The notes under the pieces are model-generated. The model was not told the origin of the DNA, did not search any database, and saw only the letters and a list, made by a program, of their open reading frames with translations. A DNA stretch of 64,000 bases. It comes from Rutstroemia sp. NJR-2017a BVV2 (Eukaryota; Ascomycota; Leotiomycetes; Helotiales; Rutstroemiaceae). Of this stretch, positions 10,433 through 21,986 are shown piece after piece (position 1 is the first letter of the stretch; each line of letters starts with the position of its first letter). The DNA is taken from the NCBI GenBank assembly GCA_002946415.1, contig NJPS01000067.1, positions 496,001-560,000 of the forward strand, written 5' to 3'. Both the position numbers and the translations under genes were made by a program.

Positions 10433-13400
10433 ATGACCGAACCAGAGAACTTCGAGGAGGACCTGTTTGCAGATCTGTAAGTATCACCCTACGTTGCGAC
10501 GCATTCTTTCGTTGTGTCGATCAAAGCTCCTTGAGGTCTTCTGGCGGTCGCACACCGTCAATTTCCTTCGTGCATCGCGAACAGTTCAGCTAATCCATCC
10601 TACTAGGTACACCGAAGATGACAGCACCGCAAAACCCGCCGAGACTGTAACTGAGAGCAATGTTCAACCAGCTGTTGTTGAGTCGAAGGTCGAACAGCCT
10701 GTCGAGGAAACTGAACACAACGGAGTTGGAGATGGCGATGAGCAGATGTATAATGGCGAACAAGATATGGATGATGAAATAGATTTCAATCTTGGTAATG
10801 GAAACGGTGGCGGAAATGGTAATAACGATAATGGCTATGATGCAACTTCGAATAATCACGAAGCACATGGACCTGGAATTAAGGAAGATGGGTAAGATTG
10901 CACGATTTTTTTTTTTCACATTTTCACTATCTCTCCACTGCTGCGTAGTGGCCGCGTAGCTTTTGTGCAAGTTTTGCTACATGCCACAATGCAAAGTGAA
11001 CTATTGACGAAGTCGGCCCTTGGGATTTGGCACGAGGAGGAAATGCGGTCTGGGGTGTGCGGAGGTGGACAGCACTGTCGGGATGTGAGGCTTGGAATGG
11101 CTCTGATACTGGGGATGGCGGATTGATTTGGGAGCTGCATTGGTTTCACACAGTTGCTGGAAGTGCTTGAGCGCGCGATTCGATGTTGTGCTGTCTGGAA
11201 ATCAAGCTTTCACTGTGGATGGAGGCCGCATGAAAGATCCAGAACGGGAAAAAGGATGGGACAAGCAGAGTCTTTTAATTGGAGATGGGTATACACCTCA
11301 TACATTCGCCATCCAGAAGCGGCCATAGTCAAACCTACTACTACTACTACTACTACCACTACTACATAGCCTATTGTCGAGATATTCTTCATAGAGCAAC
11401 AGAGGACACAGATAGGCCATAGCTCATAGGTCCGACGACAAGTACCTAGCATCACGATAGCAAAAGACACGATTGTTCTTGGATATCATATGCTGCCATG
11501 CTTCCCACCGTTATTGCATGATTTCCTTGGCAATATGTTAAGATGGATTTCTGGATGTGTGTGTTCTTCCTGGCATCCAAATCTTCGCTAGGAGCCCATC
11601 ATATGGCGCACACGACATCCGATAGAACCCAATGCTCTTTTGCCTGCTCTCCAGCAGCCATCCAATTATATGCAGACGGGAGAAGGAATTGATGGATGGA
11701 TGGAATCTACCTTGCCGAAATTTCGAAACCAACCCCAGAAACACTTCATTATTTGCCGAAGCATCCCAGCAGCAGCTACCTTTCTTGCCTATTGTCTTAA
11801 TAGAGACCTTATGAGTGCTATGCTAATTGTCGACGTTTGTAGGAAAATGTTTATTGGTGGTTTGAACTGGGAGACAACAGATCGTAGGAACACCCATATG
11901 CTCTTCTGACATTACCAACATTTCTCGCACATGACTGACTTGCCCCAGAATCACTAAAAGAATACTTCTCCCAATTCGGCGAAGTACTAGAATGCACTGT
12001 CATGCGAGATGGAGCCTCCGGTCGCTCTCGTGGATTTGGATTTCTTACATTCAAAGATGCAAGAACAGTCAATATTGTGATGGTCAAGGAGCATTACCTT
12101 GACGGCAAAATCGTAAGACCAGATTTTCAAACTCAAACTAACTCCTCACGTTTCTATCCTTCCAAGTTTTCACCACAATCTCATTCTCATTCTTCATCCC
12201 GTTATCTGGCCCAGAACAAAAGCTCACATGAATACTTCAAGATCGATCCCAAGCGCGCCATCCCTAGAGATGAACAAGAACGTACGAGCAAGATCTTCGT
12301 CGGTGGTGTCAGCCAAGATGCTACTGAACAAGACTTTAAAGAGTACTTCATGCAATTTGGCCGAGTCGTCGACGCTACGCTCATGATGGACAAAGATACC
12401 GGACGTCCTCGCGGTTTCGGTTTCGTCACGTTCGATAGCGAAGCCGCTGTCGAAGCCTGTCTCAACTCCCCGCTTGAGATCCTCGGAAAACCCATCGAAG
12501 TCAAGAAAGCGCAACCCCGCGGCAACATGCGAGAAGAAGAAGAAGCCAGAGGCAATGGCCGCGGTGGTCGTTTCAAGAAAGGAGGCAATTTTAACGATGA
12601 CTCGCAAAATGCGAATAACCAGCAGCAACAACAGCAGCAGCAGCAGCAAGGAAACCAGATGGCACCCGGTGGTATGACTCCCCAACTCATGGCTCAATAC
12701 TGGCAACGAATGCAGCAATACTTCGCTCTCATGCAACAGCAAATGGCCATGGGTGGTGGACGTGGCGGCATGCCCGGCGGAATGCAAGGTATGAATCCAG
12801 CGATGATGGCGCAAATGGCACAGATGCAGCAAATGCAGCAAATGCAACAGCAAATGGGCGGCGGAGCAGGAGCCCGTAGCCAGAGCCCTCAATCACCTGG
12901 CGCTGCAATGGCCGGCATGAACCCCGCGATGATGCAGCAAATGCAGCAGATGCAAATGCAACAAATGCAAGCCATGGGCGGCGGCGGCGGCGGCGGCGGG
13001 AACTATGTTGCGGGTGGAGGAAGCAATCCCGGGGGACGCATGGGTACGCCTGGCTATAACGCGTACGAGCAGCAGATGTTCGAGCAGCAGAAATACGAAC
13101 AGCAGCAGATGCGGAGAGCGCAGAGAGATCAATCGGGGTATGGAGGACAGGGACAGGGTGGCTATGGTATGGGAGGACCGACGAGTTGGGAGGGCATGTA
13201 CGATGATGTTCCACAGCCGGGTAGCGGAGGTGGAGGAGGTGGAGGCAGAGGTGGATTTGGTGGCGGGAGAGGCGGCGGAGGTAGTGGTGGTAGTCAGAGG
13301 GGCAGCGTACCGCCGGGGCCGCAAAGCGCACCGCCTGCGAATGCGCCGACGGGTCCGAAGAATGCGGGGAAGCCGGGCGCGAACTACAGGGGTGGGGGAC

Positions 13401-13441
13401 GAGGTGGCTCGAGGGGATTCCATCCTTATGCTAGGGGTTGA
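10433..13441 (+). CDS. HRP1: Hrp1-type RNA-binding protein, two RRMs and Q/M/G-rich tail, 577 aa
   Basis: Nuclear hnRNP; yeast Hrp1 belongs to cleavage factor I for mRNA 3'-end formation and shuttles with mRNA. Exons: 10433-10476, 10607-10891, 11843-11883 (41 nt), 11949-12112, 12242-13441. RRM1 (about residues 111-186) shows RNP2 KMFIGGLN and RNP1 RGFGFLTF. RRM2 (about 196-270) shows KIFVGGV and RGFGFVTF. The inter-RRM linker KIIDPKRAIPRDEQ is the Hrp1/Musashi-type signature and fixes the last splice junction. The tail holds a polyQ run, MQQM repeats, an eight-residue poly-Gly run and RGG-like motifs, a prion-like and Arg-methylation-prone composition. Intron 2 is 951 nt, very long here. The last intron (12113-12241) is 129 nt, a multiple of three, and has no stop. 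Confidence 0.93.
11335..11366 (+). repeat. CTA/ACT trinucleotide repeat inside HRP1 intron 2
   Basis: About ten copies of CTA with one CCA interruption, within the 951-nt intron. Confidence 0.85.
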
Positions 13442-14226
13442 GGTGGTTGAGATCTGGGATTTCGGGGTTTTTGGTGCGCTGCTCCACGCCGCTGCTTGTG
13501 GAGACGGCTGCGAGCTGTTATCTTTCATGATGGCTCTTTCATCCAGCCTTTTCTGCTGAGCCAGCCGTCTCTTCACACCACCTCGATCTCCACTTCGCAC
13601 AGCCTCAGCAACCTCAATCTCTTTCTCCATCCCCTCCCATCTACCGATCAATTCACCCCAAGTCTCTCTTTCCTATATACACAACGAAGGTCAAAACCGG
13701 AATACCTAATGCCAACCTCTCCCTATCTACCCATTTTCCTGCTCAAAATTCCTCAGTCTACTTTCTCTTCATTTGCCAAAAGGGGCGCAATTTTTTCTTT
13801 TCTTTTCCATTCCTCATTCGTGGTCGTTGGGCAAGGCAAGGCAAGGCAAGCTGCAGATGGATGGATGGACTGATGGATGGATAGGGGTAACTTATGCCCG
13901 AAGCAAATGATAGGAAGGGAACGTACTACGTCTAAATTGAAACATGCAAAAATTTGTACATTACTTTACTTTACGTTACCCTCCGTTGAGATAAAAAAAA
14001 TTCGAATTTAGCGTTTGGGATTGAGGATTGATGTATGCAGAGGATTATGCGTGTGGCTATTGAGTAAGTGGGTGAGTGAGCAAAATGGGAGTTTGGTATG
14101 ATTTTAAAACTATTAAAGATGTGTGTGAGTTGAGTCGATTTACATGATATGTATCTCCAGCTCACTCGGTATCCTCTCCACCTCCAGCCCATTCAAAAGA
14201 TACAATACCCATCCATCATCGTCCAT
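13442..14226. other. 3' regions of convergent HRP1 and the PhyH gene
   Basis: 785 bp with pyrimidine-rich stretches, short GGCAA tandem copies near 13830-13850 and GATG copies near 13855-13882. I see no gene. Confidence 0.45.
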
Positions 14227-15383
14227 CTATAACTTCGTAAACCCCCCAGCCGGCGGCTGCAACCAATTCCTCTCATCATAAACCCACCCCTCCGCCCCCT
14301 CAATCACATGAAACGTATAGATGATCCTCCCCTTACTACTCGTATTCCTCTCGCTCTTATGCAGCAAATTCCCATGAATCAGAACCAGATCCCCGGCCTT
14401 GACTTCCCCCAACTCATACTTATCCTCCTCGTCTTTCCCCTCCCCATCCCCCTCCCCCCTCTCCAACCCCCGCGGCCACCTCTCCCCCTCATTCCCCACA
14501 AACTCGGTCCCCGCCCCGTCCCTCCGCCTCACAAACCGCCTCTCCACCGCACTCCAGCGATGGCTCCCCGGCCAGAAACTCAAACACCCGTTCTCGCGCG
14601 TCGCGTCCTCGAGCGCGTACCAGAAGCCGACGGCGCTCGGCGGGTCCGTGTATAGGAACGTGGAGTCTTGGTGTGGCGGGACGGCGCCTCCGATTTCGGG
14701 GTTCTTGCAGATGATCATGGATTGTAGGATTTGCGGGAATTGGAAGCCGAGGGCACGGGCGATGGCGGAGGGGGAGTGCGCGGTTGGTGAGGAGGAGGAG
14801 GAGGGGTGCGAGATGGAGGCGAATGGTGGGGAGAGCGTGTGGAGGCTGTGGCCGATTTTGTTGATGGAGAGGTTTTTGGGTTTGAGGAGTTCGCCGGTGG
14901 GAGAGAGAGCGTCTGTGAGATGAGGTTAGTTTTTGGATGTTTATATGTTTGAATCATTGAATCCCATGGCAAATCTCATCATCGAGTCCACTATTGTCGT
15001 TCTGCCTTTCCCTCTCCGAACCCCCCATCTTCCTCTCCCTTCCCCCCCTCTCCTCCCACCCCCCTCATCCCCCTCTCCCCCCAAAAAAAAACTCCCATCT
15101 CAAACTTACCCTCCTCAAAAAAAAACCTAACCTTATCCCCACTCTCCAAAAAGTACCTATCCCCCACATGCGCACCGCCGTCCTTCCCGCCCTCCTCCCC
15201 CGTCGTGAACCTCGTCATCGGATGATCCTCCAAACTAAAGCCCTCCAGCATATCCCTCGTCTCCTTGAGCAGCTCCGCCACCTTCTCTTTCGCCAATGCG
15301 CCGGGGATAATCAGGTAGCCGTCGCGGTTGAACGTGGAGAGCTGGTCGGGCGTTAGGCCGGAGGACGTGGTGGTTGATGGCAT
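14227..15383 (-). CDS. phytanoyl-CoA dioxygenase family protein, PHYHD1-like, 319 aa
   Basis: Fe(II)/2-oxoglutarate-dependent oxygenase; the substrate is unknown. Exons are 15383-15110 and 14912-14227, with a 197-nt pyrimidine-rich intron (GTAAGT...CTCACAG, CTAAC branch site). The N-terminus LTPDQLSTFNRDGYLIIPG is the usual PhyH start. The facial triad is visible: the HQD in PPHQDSTFLYTDPPS gives His and Asp, and LIHGNLLHKSERN gives the distal His. The Arg that binds the 2-oxoglutarate carboxylate is in KGRIIYTFHV. GFWYALEDATRENGCL and FWPGSHR are family signatures shared with animal PHYHD1. A charged Gly/Glu-rich insert (EGDGEGKDEEDKYE) separates the core strands. Confidence 0.9.
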
Positions 15384-15863
15384 GCTGGTTAGTAGAAGAT
15401 GAGTGGAGATTGAGGAATTGGTGCGTAAGGAAAGGTGGTTGTTGAGAGTAAAGTTAGAGATGTAAGGATGCTGTGAGGTGAGAGATGGGCGGAATCCGCT
15501 TATCGCTATCTGTGAGCTATGAAGTTAGTTGAAGCTACCCCTCCACTCCCTCCACCGATAAGCCGAAGCCGAACCCTAGGCCATACCTCAAGCCATGAAT
15601 TCCAGTCTACATATGTCCTACAGCACTAGTCCTTCTTAATGTCATCTTTCCCAAAAAGAAATATCAAAATATCTATCTATCCTATAACCCCCAAACAATC
15701 CCTAATCACAAACAACATCACAAAGAATATCCCTTTGCCTTTCTTCTCACCTCAACCAACAACCCCACTTCAAATCCCCAAATAAAAACTCTCTCTCCCT
15801 TCTTCACAACAACAATCCCACATTGCCCCTCCCCATAAAGAACATCAAAATGATAAAATAAAT
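15384..15863. other. promoter side of the PhyH gene
   Basis: 480 bp between the PhyH start codon and the tRNA gene. I see no coding potential. Confidence 0.4.
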
Positions 15864-15974
15864 TGCTGACTATGAGGTTCGAACTCATGCATCTTTCGAT
15901 AGTGGTGTGAAGTCAGTATCCTATTAGATAGGACGCACTTAAAACCACCGCCATAACCACTCGGCCAAATCAGC
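15864..15974 (-). tRNA. tRNA-Leu(UAA) with an anticodon-loop intron
   Basis: The transcript side starts GCTGATT and ends AGTCAGC plus discriminator A; these pair as a 7-bp acceptor stem (one G-T). The D arm is GCC...GGC around GAGTGGTTAT. The anticodon stem is GTGGT/ACCAC, and the loop carries TTTAAG, giving anticodon TAA. An intron of about 30 nt follows position 37. The long variable arm (ATC-GAAA-GAT) marks a class II tRNA. The T arm ATGAG-TTCGAAC-CTCAT contains the B box. T-rich sequence with a run of four T follows the 3' end, as expected for Pol III termination. Confidence 0.92.
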
Positions 15975-16867
15975 GTTTGATACGCGTGTTGCGCTTATCC
16001 AGATAGCGGGATTGAACGTAAGGCTTTATATAAATATTGATACGACTGCTTGGGGATGTGTAATGTAAATAAGGAGAGCGTAAGCGAGGACTAGCGTGCT
16101 GGGTATTTGTTCTTCCTACTGTACATATAGCTCGTGGACAAATCTCGCAGTCACTGTATATCTCTACCGGAATATGATGATTATTATTCAAAATGCATAT
16201 CAATTCTCGTATACGCATTTCACATCTTAGACTCATTTCATCTCATCTACATCTCATCTCATCTACATCTCATCTCATCTCGTTATCACATGCTAAGCAT
16301 TACTTTCTCCCCTTCCCCCTTCTTGCTCCCACCATCTCATACTTCATTCCCCATTTTTCATCACCGTAACCATCACCATCTACCACAATTCTCTCCCAGC
16401 CAGCCATCCCATCTCAACTCTATCCTCCCAATCCAATCTCACCATATCCAAGCCCCGCCTGTCTCCTTTCTCTTCAACTAAATCCCAAACAAAATAACCT
16501 CCAACCATTCCACCATCTAGTTCCGCGTGTTTCCTTACCATTCCCTCTACCCACCCACCCAATGAAATAAAGCAACCGATCAAGCAAGAAAAAACTCCCA
16601 ACCGAAACCATCTACAAACAACATATTGAAAAAGCCTCCCTCACCCAAGCTAGAATATTTTCCCAGCTCCCCCAACCATCCATTCTTCCTTCATATACCA
16701 ACCACCATTATAGAAAAGAATGCAGGCGAATAAACCCCTCATCGCCCCAAACGCGCTGCGCTTCTTTCTCCCAAAACCTTTCTATTATCACATATAACGA
16801 AAAAAGATTGTGTCTCCAAGAATGACTCATGTTACACAGAAAAAACAAAACATTACCACCCATCCTT
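15975..16867. other. intergenic, tRNA 5' flank and INN1 3' flank
   Basis: 890 bp, pyrimidine-rich on the + strand, with ATCTCATCTCATCTAC tandem copies at about 16236-16281. I see no gene. Confidence 0.45.
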
Positions 16868-19800
16868 TTAATACCCTCTTCTCCTACCCCTCCCACTTCC
16901 CAAATCAATATTCTTCATCTCCTCCAACAACGCCCACGCATCACCTCCTCCAGGAGCACCACCTCTGGATCCCGGCGCCGGTAATCCCATCGGAACTTTA
17001 GCCGGCAAAGGTGGACCGACCGGACCTCGATATCCGCCTCCACCCGGACTACTTCCATAAGCATAATTCTGCGGGGGATAATTCTCATTCGCATGTTCCG
17101 CCGTTGCAGGTCGTTGCGGGCTTCTCGCCGATGGATAGTTGGGATCTTGGTAGATGGGAACGGCAGGGCTGGAATGATAAGCTGGCTGAGCTGACATCCG
17201 ATTGGCTTTCTTCTGAAGTTTACGCCCTGTGGTAGGGGGAGGCTGATCCGGTATTCCGCCACTGAAATAAATGGGTGACGTGATCGCCATGGACTGCGGG
17301 CGACCAGCCTGTCGATACGCGAGTTTGCGTGTGGTAGGTGCTGGTTGTTGAGCGGGCGGAGGACGGTAATTGCGGTCAGGCATCTGAGAAGCGTATTTGG
17401 GACCCTTTTGCTCAAGAAGCGGAGCATAATTAGACTCAGGAATATGATCACTAGGATCAATCTCCCTGCCATCGTGCGTAATAATCTTAGCGTCCGGGTC
17501 CTCCTTCTCATAAGCAGCACTAAGAGAACCTGCAGACTTTGATCCTGTCAAATTGGGATTGAAGACATCGTAGGAATCCGGACCGAAGGCGATACCGGAT
17601 AACCTTCTCGCTTCGGGAGCCGGACTGACTGATTTCCTCATGACTGACGGATTAGGAGACGTTCCTCTACGAGTCATACCCGGATTTGGCGATACAGCTT
17701 TCCTGTTCATGGATGGGTTAGGAGACACACCCCTTCGATTGACAGGAGGATTAGGTGACACCGCCCTCCGATTCATCGATGGATTTGGAGAAACTCCTCT
17801 AGGCTTAACCGGCACCATGGCCGTCGAGTATGAACCCTGTCCATCATACTGAGCACCCGATGGCGAATAAGGCACCACCGCCGCAGCATCATGATAGGAT
17901 AATGGAGATGGCTGAGGCTGCTGGTATTGCGGTCGCTCTTGATGCCTCCCACGCTGCGAACTCTGACTATAGCTGGCTCGCTTCTCATGATAGATGCGAT
18001 CCGAAATCTCTTTAGCAATCATCGGATCCATTCCTGGCACCAAAGTTGGTGGCATTTCAGGTAAACCATAATCACCACCTGTATCATTCAGAGATTGACT
18101 TCTATCATGACGGCCCGGCGGCAGTCCACTGTATGATGTTCTCGATGACACCGAACCAGCATCTCTGAACGAAGACATGGAGCTAGAAGGTGCATAGCCT
18201 AACGAGCTATTTGAATACCCATGACTTGGAACAGTGGAAATGCTATTCCGACTAGGTCGCGTTCTCAAATTTAACGGCGCCGGAGATGTAAGGGTGTCAT
18301 ACCTCTCAGGGTGTTGTTGTGGTTGTACCGGTTGCTGTGATGGGAAAGCGCTGGGTGCAGTACCCCGATGGGTCAGAGCATAGCCACTAGGTGCTGGAGT
18401 AGGAGGAGCATCCTCAACTGTTGGCTGCATTGACTCATAACTACCATTAAATCTCGCATCATATGAATTCTGACGACGGGGGTCTCGCTGATACGATTGC
18501 CCATTTGCGGGATGTCGAAGTGGATCGTCGTTCTTTATAGGACTGTAGGCCTGGTAATTCGAAGATGGAGGTTGGCTATATGCCTGCATTGCATGACGTT
18601 GCATATCGTCAATGGAAGTATCGTAAGGATTGGTGTTTCCCCTGCTCACCGGCCTACCGTGAATTGCTTTTGGTTGTGCAATAGGCGCAGAACTCGCATG
18701 CTTACGCGCATGCACTGGAGGAGGTGGTGGTGGCCCAGGGCTCAACGGGAGATCATAAGGATCTGGCTGCGGAGCTCCATAACCAATCCTTCTAGGACCG
18801 TAATTATCGTGAGGATCAAAACTCTCCTGCTGGGATGGGTATCGTGCCATGTCTTGGCTTTGGTCATAATCATTTCGGGCCATTTGGTCATACATATCGT
18901 ACATATCGTTGTTCGCCATTGGCTGAGAGCTCGGCGGTGCAGCTATCATGCCTGGTGATGTGCCATATCCATTGGCTCCAGGGCTAACATCATACTCTTG
19001 CTGAGGAGGATACCGGTTGGAGGGGGTGTTGTACTCAACTCTCTGGAGAGGTGAATGATCGGAGATGTACCCATTATTTTGATAACCACGCTGTGGCGTG
19101 TGTACTTGCTCTTGGGGCATGCCCGGACTGTGATATCCACGCTGCGGCTGGGCCTGCTCAACAACCGGACTTGGATACCCACGGGGCGATGGCAGAGGTT
19201 GATCCTGAATCACAGGAGGATTCTGATAACCTCTGGGTGGAGTCTGAGAAAGGTCCTGCATACCATTGGGAGACACCGGATATCCTTGAGGTGGTGTCTG
19301 CATGTGATCTGGAATGGCTGTTGGTGTGTTTTGATAGCCCCGAGGCGGAGTTTGAACATGGTCAGGTATGGCAGTCGGAGGTTCTCGATACCCACGCGGT
19401 GGATTTTGAACATGGTCGGCTACAGACGGTGGTTGATATCCTCGCGGGGGTGTTTGTGTTTGTATTGGTTCGGGTTGTGGAGATGCAGCCGGCGCAGGAG
19501 CTCCAGTGATGGGATCGGATGGCAGAGGCCGTCGCTTTACAGCCTTCAATTGTCTCGGTCCACCAACACCGGTTCCACTGACACTTCCGGTCCCACTTCC
19601 ACTTACACTTCCAAGATCGTGCACAAATGTTGATACGGGTATGGCAGACGTTTGTTTTGGTTCCTTCTTTTCTGGCTTCTCTGGTTTAGGTCTATGGTCG
19701 TAGTATGTGATCTCGATTCTGATCTCTCCCGCATATTTCCCTTTGCAGTTCAGACTATGCCAAATATCACTTTGTCCACCACCTGGAATAATCACTTCTT

Positions 19801-20197
19801 GTAAATTAACCCAAGTCTCCCCAATCAAATCCGTCCGTTTATCGTCATTGAATACCGAAACCTTCAACTGATAGTAATCAGGCGAGTCGTGAACTGTAAA
19901 TCGGAGCTCTTGGTCCCTACAGAGTCTCGTTAGAGAAGTGCCAACACAATCAACTGTGCAGAAAGCTACTTACCATCGCGGAGTTTGTCCACCTCTCTTG
20001 TCCGTCTCCGTCTTCTTTGCTTCCTTTCCCAATCGCGCCGCGCAGTACGGATCTTGCTTTCCAATCGTCTTTCGATTCGGTAAATTCTTCGCTCGATCAA
20101 CAATCACCACCAAAGTACCAATCTCGGGCCCATCCACTGTCATGTCCGAGAAGATGCCGGCAGTATGCATGGTAGGCAACTTGGATTTCGTCGCCAT
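16868..20197 (-). CDS. INN1: C2-domain cytokinesis protein, Inn1/Fic1 type, 1090 aa
   Basis: By family, a contractile-ring and septum-formation factor that links membrane ingression to SH3 partners (Hof1/Cyk3 in yeast, Cdc15/Imp2 in fission yeast). Exons are 20197-19974 and 19916-16868, with a 57-nt intron (GTAAGT, CTCTAAC branch, GTAG) that splits the C2 domain. C2 features: GTLVVIVDRAKNLPNRK (about 27-43), QDPYCAARLG, then LRFTVHD, LIGETWVNLQEVI and GKYAGEIRIEITYYDH. The remaining 900 or so residues are disordered and rich in Pro, Gln and Tyr. They include about ten tandem PPRGYQ-type repeats and an array of SPNPxxxRR repeats, both likely SH3 or kinase sites. Much longer than yeast Inn1, as is usual in filamentous fungi. 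Confidence 0.88.
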
Positions 20198-20465
20198 GAT
20201 GAAGGTGTCTGGAAAGAAAGGCGTGTGTTGTCAATGATAGATCAGTTTTGAGGTGAGATTAAGAAGTCGAATTGAGGTCAAGTTCAAGGTCAAGAAGGTC
20301 AAGGTTAAGTTCAAGGTCGACTAGTCGGTCTCAAGGTAAGGTAGGTTTTGTTGTTCTTTCGTCTACTCGGTAGGATAGCTGTGCATGCGTGAAGGTGTAG
20401 CTCTAGCTGAGCATTGTCGGAATTAATTGTTATGGAGAAGATATTGAAAGACTTCGTATTCGTCC

Positions 20466-20500
20466 TCGACTTCGATTTCGACTTCGACTTCGACTTCGGG
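20466..20500 (+). repeat. TTCGAC/TTCGAT hexanucleotide repeat
   Basis: Five to six near-perfect tandem copies upstream of INN1. Confidence 0.8.
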
Positions 20501-21465
20501 TTGGGCTTCGAATTGGAAGTCTCAAAGGACGGTAGGTATTTTAGTTGGGATTAGTTAGCAGCATCAGAATGTCCGTACACCACAGACGGCATTGAGGACT
20601 TTCGAAATGTTGAAGAGACAAAATGGAAGGGAAATGATTCGAGAAAGAGGGAAATGAAAGCTGATTCGATCTGGCTGGAGCGGGTCTTTCTGCAGAGCAA
20701 AGTGTATATTGTGGATTTTGCGTGTTGCGACGTGCTACCTCCCTCTCAATGGCAGAGCTTCGACAAAGAGGGTGGCTGAAATCGTGGAGAAATAACGAAG
20801 GCTGGGCGAAATGGGCGAAAATTATCCCTGCCGGACAAGGTCTTTGGTGATTGATTGTTCGCAAAAATAAGGTACAAAGTACAAAGGTACATGGAAAACA
20901 AGCATGAAAATGGGCATTTCACTTGTACCGTACTCGGTCGGTGTTCCTGTCATTCGATTGTTGCTCTCTGGTTTCTATTAGTCTACTATTGCTTGCAGCT
21001 TCGTATGATGGAGATGAAAGGCAACGTCAAAGTCCAAAGTAAAAGTAAAATGTCAACCAAACGTAAAATTCGTTGTCTATGCCCCTCCCTCTAGAGTCCA
21101 CTGACCATCTCATCTTGTCTCATATTTTCCGTTTCCACCTGGGGACGGACTCTGAGCTCGACTCACTTGCCAAGTTCAATCTGATCTAATCATCTACAAG
21201 TACGGAATACCAGTAAGGTCATATCGCAGATGACGAAAACCCGGGAAACTGCGCAGGGATAATTATGCCGCACTGCACAATACACACAGCAAAGCGCCAG
21301 GAAGCGCGAGCAGCGCAAGGTCGCAAGGTGCAGCACCCAAAATTAGAAAACACAATTGTCGATGTGCGCGGCGATTACGACTTTTCGCGTGGCTGGTGTG
21401 GCTTGGAGGGAAATAGCTCAATGCGGCTTAGGCAAGCCTTGCTCTTGCACAAAACTGGCGGAAAC

Positions 21466-21501
21466 GGGAAATGGGAATGGGAATGGGAATGGGAATGGGA
21501 A
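21466..21501 (+). repeat. GGGAAT hexanucleotide repeat
   Basis: About six tandem copies, upstream of the TMEM234-like gene. Confidence 0.85.
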
Positions 21502-21986
21502 AATCAAAACAAAAGAGTGGAGTTGTTTCTATGTTTCTATGTGTCTGTTATGCAGGTACCGGTTTTCTCACGAGACGATACTAGGCAAAAGCCAACCAGC
21601 CTTATGAGATCGGGTAGTTGCTGGTACGGATCTCATGATCTCATAGTACCATAATAACAGCTGTATTATCATCCGTTGTTCCATGCCGAATACCTGATAA
21701 AGTTGTTGCCCACTGCTCGGAATCGACAATTGAACAAATCGCGGATCCCCCATTTGGGTTTTCTTATTACTAAAGTAAATTAATTCGCAATCGGATCTTC
21801 CCGAAAACCCTGCATAAGCCCACTCTAAGTAAAGTTTTCGGATCGGCTGAACCTTGGAACCTTGGAACCAACCCAGCCTCACATCACTCCGACCACAACC
21901 TCCGTCTACCCAGCTGAACGAAATCAACAAAACCACCCACCTGATAAGCCCCAACCACCTACCTACCTGTTCCCCCATCGCCAGAA

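Larger units (their letters stand above)
20198..21986. promoter_or_regulatory. divergent 5' regions of INN1 and the TMEM234-like gene
   Basis: 1.8 kb. Next to INN1 (20274-20340) lie repeated AAGGTCAAG/AAGTTCAAGGTC words. Simple repeats TTCGAC (20466-20500) and GGGAAT (21466-21501) are also present. I see no gene. Confidence 0.45.

Noticed and set aside
12202..13651. Long antisense open frames opposite HRP1 (162, 222, 200 and 252 codons)
   Set aside because: They mirror the low-complexity Q/M/G-rich coding strand and have low-complexity products (poly-Cys, Leu/His-rich). Composition artefacts.
14399..14923. 174-codon plus-strand frame
   Set aside because: Antisense shadow of the PhyH gene exon 2.
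15976..15984. Other ACGCGT matches (near 15979 and 63492)
   Set aside because: Single copies not in the promoter of a cell-cycle gene; background frequency.
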